This document shows, piece by piece, positions 21,041-28,816 of a stretch of 38,945 nt of DNA. Position 1 is the first letter of the stretch. Every line of letters begins with the position of its first letter. Source of the DNA: a virus; IMG/VR virus record IMGVR_UViG_3300035183_000236, positions 1-38,945 of that record, one strand, 5' to 3'. The notes beneath the pieces were generated by a model, which was given only the letters and a program-made list of their open reading frames with translations, did not search any database and was not told where the DNA came from. A program made the translations under genes and the position numbers.

Positions 21041-21295
21041 GCATCCATCTTTAACCTAAAAGATGGATGCAGAATACATCTTTACACAGTAAAGATGTAT
21101 CAAGCATGCGCTTTTATATGATCAAGCGCATGCATCTACGCGAGCACTGCTCGCATGCTTTCAGTAGTGCCCGCGATGCAATCGGCAACGCCGAGAGCGG
21201 GCACGATCAATGCGGCAGCGATGATTAGACCCCCCGGTGGGGGGAAAAGCGGCAGCTATGAGTGGAGCGTAAGGCATCATTTCACGCTGCCGCAT
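21041..21295. repeat. Array of six consecutive long-stem hairpins
   Basis: Perfect stems follow one another: 12 bp (21041-21052/21059-21070), 12 bp (21074-21085/21089-21100) and 10 bp (21104-21113/21124-21133). Then come 6 bp (21140-21145/21149-21154), and 8 bp (21167-21174/21197-21204) enclosing a 5-bp stem. The last is 11 bp (21210-21220/21285-21295) enclosing CCCCCC-GGT-GGGGGG. The heptamer ATCAAGC recurs between the first stems. No protein-coding ORF is convincing here. It could be a structured RNA, a replication origin or a packaging site; the transcribed strand is unknown. Confidence 0.75.
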
Positions 21296-21314
21296 ATTTT
21301 CAAAAAAAGCATGT

Positions 21315-21395
21315 ATACCATAAAAATGGTATAGTATAACTATAAAAAAAGATATATTATACCATAAATATGGTATTATACCATATTTATGGGAT
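21315..21395. promoter_or_regulatory. Three copies of an 18-bp palindromic operator
   Basis: ATACCAT-N4-ATGGTAT occurs perfectly at 21315-21332 and 21359-21376, and with one mismatch (ATGGGAT) at 21378-21395. The last two are 19 bp apart start to start, about two helical turns. The array lies just upstream of the rightward promoter and includes two minus-strand TATAAT sequences without a good -35, so a dimeric repressor or activator of both directions is likely. Confidence 0.7.
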
Positions 21396-21398
21396 ACC

Positions 21399-21432
21399 TT
21401 TTTCGAATTTTGACTTGACAAAATTCGAAAAA
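21399..21432. promoter_or_regulatory. 14-bp perfect inverted repeat covering the -35 of the late promoter
   Basis: TTTTTCGAATTTTG (21399-21412) and CAAAATTCGAAAAA (21419-21432) are exact inverted copies around ACTTGA. The second arm includes the end of the -35 hexamer and most of the spacer. A protein bound here would block or remodel polymerase binding. Confidence 0.7.
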
Positions 21433-21443
21433 TATGCTATAAT
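21415..21443 (+). promoter_or_regulatory. Perfect sigma-70 promoter for the rightward (packaging/virion) operon
   Basis: TTGACA (21415-21420), 17 bases, TATAAT (21438-21443). Transcription should start near 21450 and give a leader of about 250 bases before the first gene. It is the only consensus promoter seen for the whole right arm. Confidence 0.9.
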
Positions 21444-21459
21444 AACGTTTTATAAAAAA

Positions 21460-21686
21460 ATAAGGCTTCGCCTTATAGCGAAGCCAAAGGACTTAATAAC
21501 TATTAAGTCCATTGGCTTCGCATTGAGCGAAGCCTGCTTACCCCGAAAGGTTTTTGGGACCTTTCGGGAGCAGGCTTCGCAATACAAGTCATTAGGAAGG
21601 TACTTCAGTACCTTCCTGATGACTTGGTAAAGAGCCAAAGAAGTTGCTGTAATCCTCCGCAACTTCTTTGGCTTGATAAGAGGATT
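21460..21686 (+). promoter_or_regulatory. Five-hairpin mRNA leader with a loop complementary to the ribosome site
   Basis: H1 is ATAAGGC/GCCTTAT at 21460-21476. H2 (21478-21521) has 10-bp outer and 10-bp inner stems. H3 (21527-21580) has 12-bp outer and 10-bp inner stems. H4 (21585-21626) has 20 bp with one G-U. H5 (21633-21673) has 15 bp. The loop of H5 contains AATCCTC (21651-21657), an exact complement of GAGGATT (21680-21686), the Shine-Dalgarno region of the first gene. H1, H2 and H3 share GGCTTCGC/GCGAAGCC arms, so alternative pairings are possible. This looks like an RNA switch or a strongly protected leader. Confidence 0.75.
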
Positions 21687-21698
21687 TTTAGAAAAAAA

Positions 21699-22274
21699 AT
21701 GTTAAGTGATTCAGAAAATCTTAAAAAACTTCCTAGTCCAAAAAAGAAAAGGAAGGCAGAAAAAGGTGTCAAACACTGGTACTCCGATGCAGAGAAGCTC
21801 GAAGCTGTGAAGCTCTGGATGGTAGTAGGTAACCTTCCTACCGTAGCTGCTTCCCTTGGTATCCCATTCGATACCGTCAAGACATGGAGATACTCCAAGT
21901 GGTGGAACGATCTTGTAATCGAACTCCGTACCGAAAACACTATCAAGCTGTCCAACAGGCTTAAGAAGATTGCCGAGAAGGCACTGGACGTCACCATGGA
22001 CAGGCTGGAGAATGGTGACTGGATCTATGACCAGAAAACAGGGGAAATGAAACGTAAACCAGTAGTCATGAGAGACGCCATGAACGTTGCTGCTGGATTA
22101 CTAGATAGGCAAGCCAAGCTTGATGACAAACCACAAGACGAAGCTGCAAAGCAGCAGATTCAGGACCGCTTGACTGCTCTTGCTGATGCCTTCGCCAAAA
22201 TGGCTAACAAGACCAGGGTGTTAGAAGTAACTGACGTAACCCCAAAGATGTTAGAACATACTAAACAGGAGTAA
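21699..22274 (+). CDS. Probable terminase small subunit (HTH protein)
   Basis: The 191-residue protein begins MLSDSENLKKLPSPKKKRK. It has a helix-turn-helix NLPTVAASLGIPFDTVKTW (about residues 47-65), then a helical region and the phrase RDAMNVAAGLLDRQAKL. The DNA-binding N-terminus, the helical C-terminus and the place 1.2 kb before the large terminase fit a DNA-recognition subunit that picks the packaging site. A TTG at 21624 would extend it through the H5 hairpin; I prefer the ATG at 21699, though its AGAGGA site is about 14 bases away. The small-terminase call rests on context. Confidence 0.65.
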   Translation: MLSDSENLKKLPSPKKKRKAEKGVKHWYSDAEKLEAVKLWMVVGNLPTVAASLGIPFDTVKTWRYSKWWNDLVIELRTENTIKLSNRLKKIAEKALDVTMDRLENGDWIYDQKTGEMKRKPVVMRDAMNVAAGLLDRQAKLDDKPQDEAAKQQIQDRLTALADAFAKMANKTRVLEVTDVTPKMLEHTKQE

Positions 22275-22283
22275 TTCTTAAAA

Positions 22284-22559
22284 ATGCCATTCCAGAAAAA
22301 CGGTAAGCGTGATTATAAGCGTGAACATGAATGGGAATTGAAGAAAGCCAAACACCGGCTCAAGGACCGGGTGCAGCGTGTCCTTGCTCGCAGGGAAATG
22401 GAAAAAGCCGGGAAAGTACGCAAAGGAGACAACAAACAGGTTGATCATATCCTGCCTATCATCTATGGTGGCGGTAATTCTATGTCCAATCTACGGGCAG
22501 TGTCTGATAAAACAAACCTTCGTAAAGAAGCATTAAGGAAACAGAGAGCTAGCCGATGA
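22284..22559 (+). CDS. HNH endonuclease-type protein
   Basis: A basic 91-residue protein has the HNH core QVDHILPIIYGGGNSMSNLRAVSDKTNLRK read in two pieces (Asp-His, Asn-Leu, Asn). Small HNH proteins next to terminase genes often help packaging-linked cleavage in phages, while free-standing ones can be homing nucleases. The ATGA overlap with the next gene suggests it is an integral member of the operon. Confidence 0.8.
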   Translation: MPFQKNGKRDYKREHEWELKKAKHRLKDRVQRVLARREMEKAGKVRKGDNKQVDHILPIIYGGGNSMSNLRAVSDKTNLRKEALRKQRASR

Positions 22560-23347
22560 GCCCCCTTGAAATACTGGCAAGGCGTTATGATGCCCAAATG
22601 GCAATGCCCCGTGAGGAAGAATTACGTTTCCTCAACGATCCCAAATATAAGGCACAGAAAATCTACAACGTCTATGCCAGGGAGTTTGTAGATCCTGCTG
22701 GCCGTATTCCGATGTATGGTTCAGTTCCTGCAACCGGGAATCCTTTCGTGCAGGGATTTACCAAAACCTATTACTACAAGCCACCCACTGGTAATCCATA
22801 TGAGGATAGGGCTGCTGCCTTCGTAAATCCACTGGAAAAGGGTGCAGAAACCATGTTCATCAATCTTGGAGATGATTCAATGGATCCGGGATTGAGGGAT
22901 CTGCATGAAGCTGATCACCTTTGGAACGTTCGTGGGCAGCGCGCTGGTGTACAGAGAGACCGGGAATTTGCCAAGCGTGCTGGAATTCCTACTGGAGAAT
23001 TCGTAGCCAGGTATCTTAAGGTACTCCCATATCTAAGGCAGAAATACCCTGAACTGAATACTATTGGATATGGACATGAGAATACGATAAAAAGCAAGGA
23101 ACTGGAAAACGATCCATATACGCAATTCAATGAAATCATGGCTACCCTTGTAGGACTGGAAATGAAAAATGGGGTTGATCTTACGAAAGATCCTGTTTTA
23201 CAGGAAACATTGTTCAATCCTCGTACAGCAGAAGCATACAAATCACTCACAGGTTGGAGATCAACCAGATGGGATGCAAGAGATCCTGAACCTATGAAAT
23301 GGAGACCTGAATTGGTTTCCGATATTTACAAAAGTTTGGTGAAATAA
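22556..23347 (+). CDS. Unknown protein with HEADH (HEXXH) motif
   Basis: The protein has 263 residues. The motif LRDLHEADHLWNV around residue 120 fits the zinc metallopeptidase signature HEXXH. Aromatic and Pro-rich loops precede it, and a helical C-terminus follows with FNEIMATLVGLEM, where a third ligand (Glu) could sit. No peptidase family is recognised with confidence. A role in capsid maturation or host protein cleavage is possible. It lies between the HNH gene and a 45-aa gene ahead of the large terminase. Confidence 0.55.
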   Translation: MSPLEILARRYDAQMAMPREEELRFLNDPKYKAQKIYNVYAREFVDPAGRIPMYGSVPATGNPFVQGFTKTYYYKPPTGNPYEDRAAAFVNPLEKGAETMFINLGDDSMDPGLRDLHEADHLWNVRGQRAGVQRDREFAKRAGIPTGEFVARYLKVLPYLRQKYPELNTIGYGHENTIKSKELENDPYTQFNEIMATLVGLEMKNGVDLTKDPVLQETLFNPRTAEAYKSLTGWRSTRWDARDPEPMKWRPELVSDIYKSLVK

Positions 23348-23348
23348 T

Positions 23349-23486
23349 ATGCCAAAAGCAATGGAAGAAAAACTCAAGAAAGAAGCAAAGAAAAAGGGAC
23401 TCAAAGGAGAAAGAGCCGACGCATACGTGTATGGCACTTTGCGTAAAACTGGTTGGAAGCCACAAAGAGAGCGTAAGTCCCGGTGA
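23349..23486 (+). CDS. Small basic phage protein, 45 aa
   Basis: MPKAMEEKLKKEAKKKGLKG is followed by ADAYVYGTLRKTGWKPQRE. The pattern 'AYVYGTLRKTGWKP' is common in tiny phage proteins near packaging genes. It overlaps the large terminase start (GTGA). Function unknown. Confidence 0.7.
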   Translation: MPKAMEEKLKKEAKKKGLKGERADAYVYGTLRKTGWKPQRERKSR

Positions 23487-25012
23487 AACTTACTGCTGAC
23501 ATAGTCGCAGGTTTCGTAGGCTCTGTACTATCAAAACGATTCGATAATGCAACCGCAATCCCTGAATTTCATCGTGAAATCTGGGAAATGGCTTGCTCGG
23601 AGCACAAGAACGTAGCTATTGGTGCTCCACGAGGCCATGCAAAAAGTACTGCTGGAACTTTGTCGTATGGCCTTGCTGAACTCCTTTTCAGGTCTTCCAA
23701 ATTTTGTCTAATCGTTTCCGACACTGAGGCACAGGCAGCGATGTTCCTCGGTGCTATGAAGGCAGAGATAACCGAAAACGAAGATCTGATCGAGTTGTTC
23801 GGAATCAAGAAGAACGAGAAAGGAGAAGTAAAACTAGTAAAAGACACGGAAACAGACATGATCGTGGAAATGAGCGATGGATACATGTTCCGTGTCATTG
23901 CAAAGGGTGCTGAACAGAAACTCCGTGGTCTGAACTGGAACGGCACCCGCCCTGATTTGATAATTGTGGACGATCTTGAGAACGACGAACTGGTAATGAA
24001 CCAGGATCGCCGTGAAAAACTCCGTAGATGGTTCATGGGTGCTCTGATGCCCTGCCGCTCTCCAACAGGGAAACTTAGAATGTGGGGAACGGTTCTTCAT
24101 CATGATAGCCAATTGAACCGCCTATTGCCACGTGACAGTGATAAATTCGTCAAACATTCTCCACTAAAGACCTGGATAGAGTGGCCAGATAAGCGCGTGA
24201 GAGGCTGGTATTCGGTGAAATACCGTGCCCATGATGAAGAAATGAAGCATTTCCTTTGGGAGGAGCGTTTTCCAAAGGAATACTGGGTAGCAGAGAAAGA
24301 GAAATATGCCAGTGATGGTGCTCTTGATCTGTATTCTCAGGAGTATCTGAACAATCCAATTGATGAATCTGTTGCATATTTCAAGCGTGGAGACCTTCTT
24401 CCGATGACGGAAGAGGATTACAAGAAGCCGGTAGTCTATTATTGCACGGTGGACTTGGCAATTTCTACTGAAACAAGAGCTGACTGGACCGTATTTTGTA
24501 TTGCTGGCGTTGATGAAAACAAAATTCTGCACATCAAAAACATCATACGCGAGCGGATGGATGGCAGAGAGATCGTAGATACGCTGCTTAATCTGCATAA
24601 AATCTACGATTTTGCGGCAGTTGGCATAGAAGAAATGATGATCTCCAAGGCAATTGGTCCATTTCTTCGTGAAGAGATGCAGCGTCAAGGCATCTATCCA
24701 CCAATAGTCCAGCTTAAACACAAAGGGAAAGACAAAGTTCAGCGTGCTCGTGTGATTCAGGCACGGATGCGAGCCAAGACAGTCAAATTCGACAAGAAAT
24801 CTGACTGGTATAACTTATTGGAAGAAGAACTTGTCATTTTTCCAAGGGGAAGACATGATGACCAGGTGGACGCATTGGCGTGGCTTGGCATGCTTCTTGA
24901 CTACATTACTGAAGCACCGACACAGGAAGAAATAGAGGAAGAAGAATATAACGATGAACTACAGCGATCAGGTCTCACCATATCAGGAAGGTCAGCAATC
25001 ACAGGATATTAA
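23483..25012 (+). CDS. Terminase large subunit
   Basis: The 509-residue protein has an ATPase domain with Walker A GAPRGHAKST (47-56) and Walker B LIIVDDLEND (about 154-163). Its RNase-H-like nuclease domain begins at VDLAISTETRADW, with later acidic residues GIEEMM and HDDQVDALAWL. It pumps DNA into the prohead and cuts the concatemer. The start is GTG at 23483, overlapping the previous stop. The 3' end overlaps the portal start by 59 bases. Confidence 0.93.
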   Translation: MKLTADIVAGFVGSVLSKRFDNATAIPEFHREIWEMACSEHKNVAIGAPRGHAKSTAGTLSYGLAELLFRSSKFCLIVSDTEAQAAMFLGAMKAEITENEDLIELFGIKKNEKGEVKLVKDTETDMIVEMSDGYMFRVIAKGAEQKLRGLNWNGTRPDLIIVDDLENDELVMNQDRREKLRRWFMGALMPCRSPTGKLRMWGTVLHHDSQLNRLLPRDSDKFVKHSPLKTWIEWPDKRVRGWYSVKYRAHDEEMKHFLWEERFPKEYWVAEKEKYASDGALDLYSQEYLNNPIDESVAYFKRGDLLPMTEEDYKKPVVYYCTVDLAISTETRADWTVFCIAGVDENKILHIKNIIRERMDGREIVDTLLNLHKIYDFAAVGIEEMMISKAIGPFLREEMQRQGIYPPIVQLKHKGKDKVQRARVIQARMRAKTVKFDKKSDWYNLLEEELVIFPRGRHDDQVDALAWLGMLLDYITEAPTQEEIEEEEYNDELQRSGLTISGRSAITGY

Positions 25013-27017
25013 GCTTCTTTCTCTTATCGAGGAAGACAACCTCGCAGAAAAAATTGACGAGGATAAGCTAAGAAAGATTGGCATGGATGCCAAATTGGGC
25101 TTTGATGCTGATGAAACCTCACGTAAACTGTGGCTGGATGAGACACAGGAATGGATGACACTGGCAAAACAGACTCGGGAAGAGAAAACATGGCCTTGGG
25201 TTGGTGCCTCTAACGTCAAATATCCCTTGATTTCCACTGCTTCAATGCAGTTTTCTGCCAGGGCTTATCCATCCTTGGTGCCCAGCGACGGTAACATTGT
25301 CAAAGTCAAAATCATCGGTAAAGATCCTGATGGACAAAAAGCAGCAAAAGCAGACCGTGTCTCCAAATACATGTCTTGGCAGTTGATGTATGATATGCCA
25401 AGGTGGGAAGAAGACATGGACCGGCTTCTCATGATGCTTGCCATCACTGGTGTTGTATTCAAAAAGATCTACTATAGCAAGGAAAAAGACAAAATTGTCT
25501 CTGAACTCGTGTATCCAGAGAACTTTGTGGTAGATTACTGGGCACAGGATCTGGAAACTGCTGAACGGTTCTCCGAAATCCTATACATTCATGAACGAGT
25601 TCTCAAGGAAAAACAGAAATCTGGCGAATATCTGGACATTGATCTTGGATCTCCACCAGTCACAGAGAAACCTCTGAACAAACCAGATGGTGTTATGCCA
25701 GAATCTCTGGTTCCTTACAAGATCATTCAGCAGGGAACTTGGCTTGATCTTGATGATGATGGAATTAAGGAGCCTTATACAGTAACTTTCCACTATGAAT
25801 CCAGCAAAGTTCTGCGAATAGTTCCTCGATTCCTTCCAAAGGATATCGTTACTAATGATAAAGGGGAAATTGTACGCATTAATGCCATGTGCAATTACAT
25901 AAAATTCCCCTTTATCCCGAATCCAGATGGAAGTTTCTATGATCTTGGATTTGGACACCTTCTTGGTCCACTGAATGAGTCAGTAAATACCCTAATCAAC
26001 CAGCTTGTAGACTCTGGTACACTGGCAAACCTGCAAGCTGGTTTCGTTGGCAAGGGACTAAGGCTCAAAATGGGGTCTTCTCCTTTGCAGCCGGGGGAAT
26101 GGCGGGCAGTAAATGCTGCTGCCGATGACCTTCGTAAGCAGATGGTCCCAATTCCATCAAAAGAGCCTTCAAGTGTGCTATACCAACTTCTTGGTATGCT
26201 TATAACTAGTGGGAAGGAACTGGCATCCGTGGCAGAAATCTTCGTAGGCAAGATGCCAGGGCAGAATACTCCTGCAACCACTACGATGGCATCTATCGAG
26301 CAGGGTATGAAGGTATTTACTGCCATCTACAAGAGGATTTATCGGGCTCTTGACAAGGAATTCAAGAAGATTTTCTACCTGAATAGCGAGTATCTGGACG
26401 AGAAAACATATATTGCCGTTCTGGATGATCCAGTAAATCCAGACGATTTCAACAAGGATCTGTATGATATCTGTCCTGCGGCAGATCCAAATGCTTCTTC
26501 ACAACAGGAGAAACTACAGAAAGCAGTTGCTCTACTCGATCTGCTGCCAATTGGTACCATTGATCCTGTTGAGGTAACTAAAAGGATCTTGCAGGCTCAG
26601 GAGCAGCCAAATTGGGAAAAACTTATCCCTGGTCTGGCAGAGACTGGCTCTCCACAAATTCAGCAAAAACCTGATCCAAAGATGCTTGAGATGCAGATGA
26701 AGATGCAGGCAGAACAGGCCAAGAGCCAGATGGATATCGCTGCAAAACAGAAGCAGGCGGAACTCGATCAAAGAAGTAAAGAAGCCGAATTGGCAATGAA
26801 GCGACAAGAACATGCCATCGATCTACAGAAGAAGATCATGGATGCAAGACTTCAGGCAGAGGCTGCAAGACATAAACAGTTAATATTCATGAGAGATGCC
26901 CAAAACAAGATGGCTCTAAAAGATGCACAGCATCAACAGCAACTGCAACAACTTAAGGAGAAATCAACATTAGCACCGAAAAAACCGAGTGGCTCGAATG
27001 GGAAAGGCACCCAATAA
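24954..27017 (+). CDS. Portal protein
   Basis: In 687 residues it has the typical portal core. This includes AFSARAYPSLVPSDG-like wing strands, a long central region (LGPLNESVNTLINQLVDSGTLAN), and the stem/clip helix region AEIFVGKMPGQNTPATTTMASIEQGMKVFTAIYKRIYRAL when read in parts. A Gln/Lys/Met-rich coiled coil (about 570-670) forms the end. Twelve copies form the DNA gate of the head. Position after the large terminase supports the call. Confidence 0.88.
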   Translation: MNYSDQVSPYQEGQQSQDIKLLSLIEEDNLAEKIDEDKLRKIGMDAKLGFDADETSRKLWLDETQEWMTLAKQTREEKTWPWVGASNVKYPLISTASMQFSARAYPSLVPSDGNIVKVKIIGKDPDGQKAAKADRVSKYMSWQLMYDMPRWEEDMDRLLMMLAITGVVFKKIYYSKEKDKIVSELVYPENFVVDYWAQDLETAERFSEILYIHERVLKEKQKSGEYLDIDLGSPPVTEKPLNKPDGVMPESLVPYKIIQQGTWLDLDDDGIKEPYTVTFHYESSKVLRIVPRFLPKDIVTNDKGEIVRINAMCNYIKFPFIPNPDGSFYDLGFGHLLGPLNESVNTLINQLVDSGTLANLQAGFVGKGLRLKMGSSPLQPGEWRAVNAAADDLRKQMVPIPSKEPSSVLYQLLGMLITSGKELASVAEIFVGKMPGQNTPATTTMASIEQGMKVFTAIYKRIYRALDKEFKKIFYLNSEYLDEKTYIAVLDDPVNPDDFNKDLYDICPAADPNASSQQEKLQKAVALLDLLPIGTIDPVEVTKRILQAQEQPNWEKLIPGLAETGSPQIQQKPDPKMLEMQMKMQAEQAKSQMDIAAKQKQAELDQRSKEAELAMKRQEHAIDLQKKIMDARLQAEAARHKQLIFMRDAQNKMALKDAQHQQQLQQLKEKSTLAPKKPSGSNGKGTQ

Positions 27018-27184
27018 CAGCAGCAATAAAAAAAGAATTCCTATCAAGAATTGAGTTATTTACTCAACGATTGATAGAAGAGGCAGGAAAAGATCCTGCA
27101 ACTGATGCAAGAATAGCTGGGCTTATTCAAGGATATAAAGACTTTGTTTATGCTCAGTTGGAAGATATAGAAACGGAGGTATGA
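26969..27184 (+). CDS. 71-aa protein with a probable ATT start codon
   Basis: An open frame without any ATG encodes (M)STEKTEWLEWERHPITAA and then a helical region ending QLEDIETEV. The ribosome site AAGGAG lies 8 bases before ATT at 26969 and fits no other gene start. GTG is absent and the only TTG is late and without a site. The frame overlaps the portal end by 49 bases and fills the gap to the GroES-like gene. ATT starts are rare but known (for example infC). Function unknown, probably virion or assembly. Confidence 0.6.
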   Translation: MSTEKTEWLEWERHPITAAIKKEFLSRIELFTQRLIEEAGKDPATDARIAGLIQGYKDFVYAQLEDIETEV

Positions 27185-27519
27185 TGCTAGAACCTTGTGG
27201 ATATAGAATCCTTGTAAAAACCAAGAGTATTACAGAAGTAGATCCAGTCTTCAGTAAAGCAAAAAAATCAGGTATCGTAATTCCGGAAGAGCATGGAGAT
27301 ATCATGAAACAGCAGCTTGCAATTGATCGTGGAGAAGTTCTGGCAATTGGACCTTATGCTTTCCATGATCTTGGCGGTGCAGAAGCGAATAAAGTCAAAG
27401 TTGGATCTACAGTAATTTTTGCAAAGTATGCAGGAAAAGTTGTAGAACATAATGGCCAACGTTATGTGTTACTAAATGACGAAGACGTTGTGGCAGTAAT
27501 CAATGGAGAGCAACAATGA
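27184..27519 (+). CDS. GroES-like co-chaperonin
   Basis: It begins MLEPCGYRILVKTKS and has SGIVIPEE, GEVLAIGPYAF, VKVGSTVIFAKYAGKVVEHNG and YVLLNDEDVVAVI. This is the beta-barrel pattern of Cpn10 with a mobile-loop region (residues about 18-35). T4 gp31 and similar phage proteins pair with host GroEL to fold the capsid protein. Its place between portal and scaffold genes fits that role. The first ATG at 27181 has only 1 base after GGAGG, so the second ATG is chosen. Confidence 0.87.
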   Translation: MLEPCGYRILVKTKSITEVDPVFSKAKKSGIVIPEEHGDIMKQQLAIDRGEVLAIGPYAFHDLGGAEANKVKVGSTVIFAKYAGKVVEHNGQRYVLLNDEDVVAVINGEQQ

Positions 27520-28373
27520 GTGAAGAACTAAAAGTTGAAGTACAACCAGAAGTAAAAGAAGAAGTAAAGCAGGAACCTGAAGCAGAACAAACTCAACAAT
27601 CAGAATCTGACATTCCTGATGTTGAGTCTCAGGCACGAGAGCTTGGATGGAAACCTAAAGAAGAATTCTATGCCGATCCGAAGAATAAAAATAAACCTTG
27701 GCGAACGGCAGAGGATTTTCTTGATAGGAAATCTTTCTTTGACAAAATCGAAAGTCAAGCTCATAAAATTGACAGCCAGGCAAGAGAAATTCGTGAACTC
27801 AAAAAGGGAATGCAGGCAATGGCGGAGCATAACCGCCGCATTGGTCAACTGGCTTATGAAAAGGCTTTGCGTGAACTAAAAGAAGAACGAGATCGCGCCA
27901 TTGAGGAACAGGATCTCAAGAAAGTCGAGGAAATCCGAGACAAGATGGAGAACCTGAAAGAGAATCAGCGGCGAATCGAGTTGGAGGCTCTTAAAGAACA
28001 ACAAACAAAACAAGAGCCAAATGAACAATTTGCCAAATGGGTAGAGCAGAATAAATGGTATACCCAGGACAATGACATGAGAGTGTTTGCCGATGGTTAT
28101 GCAATGCACCTTTGGAATTCTGGTATCCGTGATCCAGAGGAAGCACTGCCAATGGTAGAGAAAAAGGTCAAAGAAATGTTTCCTAACAAATTCAGGAATC
28201 CAAACAAAGATCGTGCTCCTACTATCGAGGGCGGTTCCAGAAAAGATGTAAAGAAATCAGATAACTTTACCTTAACAGAAGAAGAGGAAAAGATCCTCAA
28301 TACAATGCTCCGAGCAGGAGCCCCAATTACTCGGGAAGAGTATATCAAGCAGTTAAAAACATATAGGGGATAA
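27516..28373 (+). CDS. Capsid scaffolding protein (probable)
   Basis: A 285-residue acidic, Glu/Lys/Gln-rich protein has a long coiled coil (about residues 70-175, QAREIRELKKGM through RRIELEALKEQ). The disordered N-terminus is EVQPEVKEEVKQE, and the C-terminus is basic-acidic. Its size, composition and place just before the capsid genes are those of a scaffold. It overlaps the co-chaperonin stop by ATGA. Confidence 0.75.
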   Translation: MSEELKVEVQPEVKEEVKQEPEAEQTQQSESDIPDVESQARELGWKPKEEFYADPKNKNKPWRTAEDFLDRKSFFDKIESQAHKIDSQAREIRELKKGMQAMAEHNRRIGQLAYEKALRELKEERDRAIEEQDLKKVEEIRDKMENLKENQRRIELEALKEQQTKQEPNEQFAKWVEQNKWYTQDNDMRVFADGYAMHLWNSGIRDPEEALPMVEKKVKEMFPNKFRNPNKDRAPTIEGGSRKDVKKSDNFTLTEEEEKILNTMLRAGAPITREEYIKQLKTYRG

Positions 28374-28374
28374 T

Positions 28375-28776
28375 ATGGAAAAAGATATTGCGCCCAAAGA
28401 GCCAAGAGGCCGAAAAGTTCGTCAACGAGTTGGAGTCAAAGATCGACTCATGATTATTAATAAAGATCCTAGTAAGGTATATCGGTTAGTAAATGCAGAT
28501 CCTGCTCGCATTTATCAAATGCAACAGCTTGGTTATGAAATCGAGCAGATCGCAAACCATGTACCTCAAGGATTACGTGCTTCACTTTCTACGACTACTG
28601 ATAATTCTATTCCTGTTGGTGGGGGGCAGACCCAAGTCCTCATGAGCACACCAAAAGAGCTATATGAAGAGGGCCAGCAGGAAAAGGAACAGACAGTTAA
28701 GGAAATTGAGGCCGGACTTAAGCCAAAAGCTTCAGAAGGCCAATATGGTTCCATTAAAATTGAAAACAAGGGATGA
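28375..28776 (+). CDS. Hypothetical virion-module protein, 133 aa
   Basis: The protein begins MEKDIAPKEPRGRKVRQRVG, contains VKDRLMIINKDPSKVYRLVNAD and YEIEQIANHVPQG, and ends in a Lys/Glu-rich tail. It lies between scaffold and capsid genes, so a minor capsid or assembly role is likely. No family recognised by motif. Confidence 0.6.
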   Translation: MEKDIAPKEPRGRKVRQRVGVKDRLMIINKDPSKVYRLVNADPARIYQMQQLGYEIEQIANHVPQGLRASLSTTTDNSIPVGGGQTQVLMSTPKELYEEGQQEKEQTVKEIEAGLKPKASEGQYGSIKIENKG

Positions 28777-28816
28777 GCTATTGGCCGAGAAGCTTCCATG
28801 ATTTTAGGAGGTTTTA

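Noticed and set aside
21161-21421. 86-aa minus-strand ORF in the switch region
   Set aside because: It runs through the hairpins and operators, has no ribosome site and no coding character.
21041-21680. Tandem hairpins as a CRISPR array
   Set aside because: Stems differ in sequence and length; there is no constant repeat with variable spacers and no cas gene.
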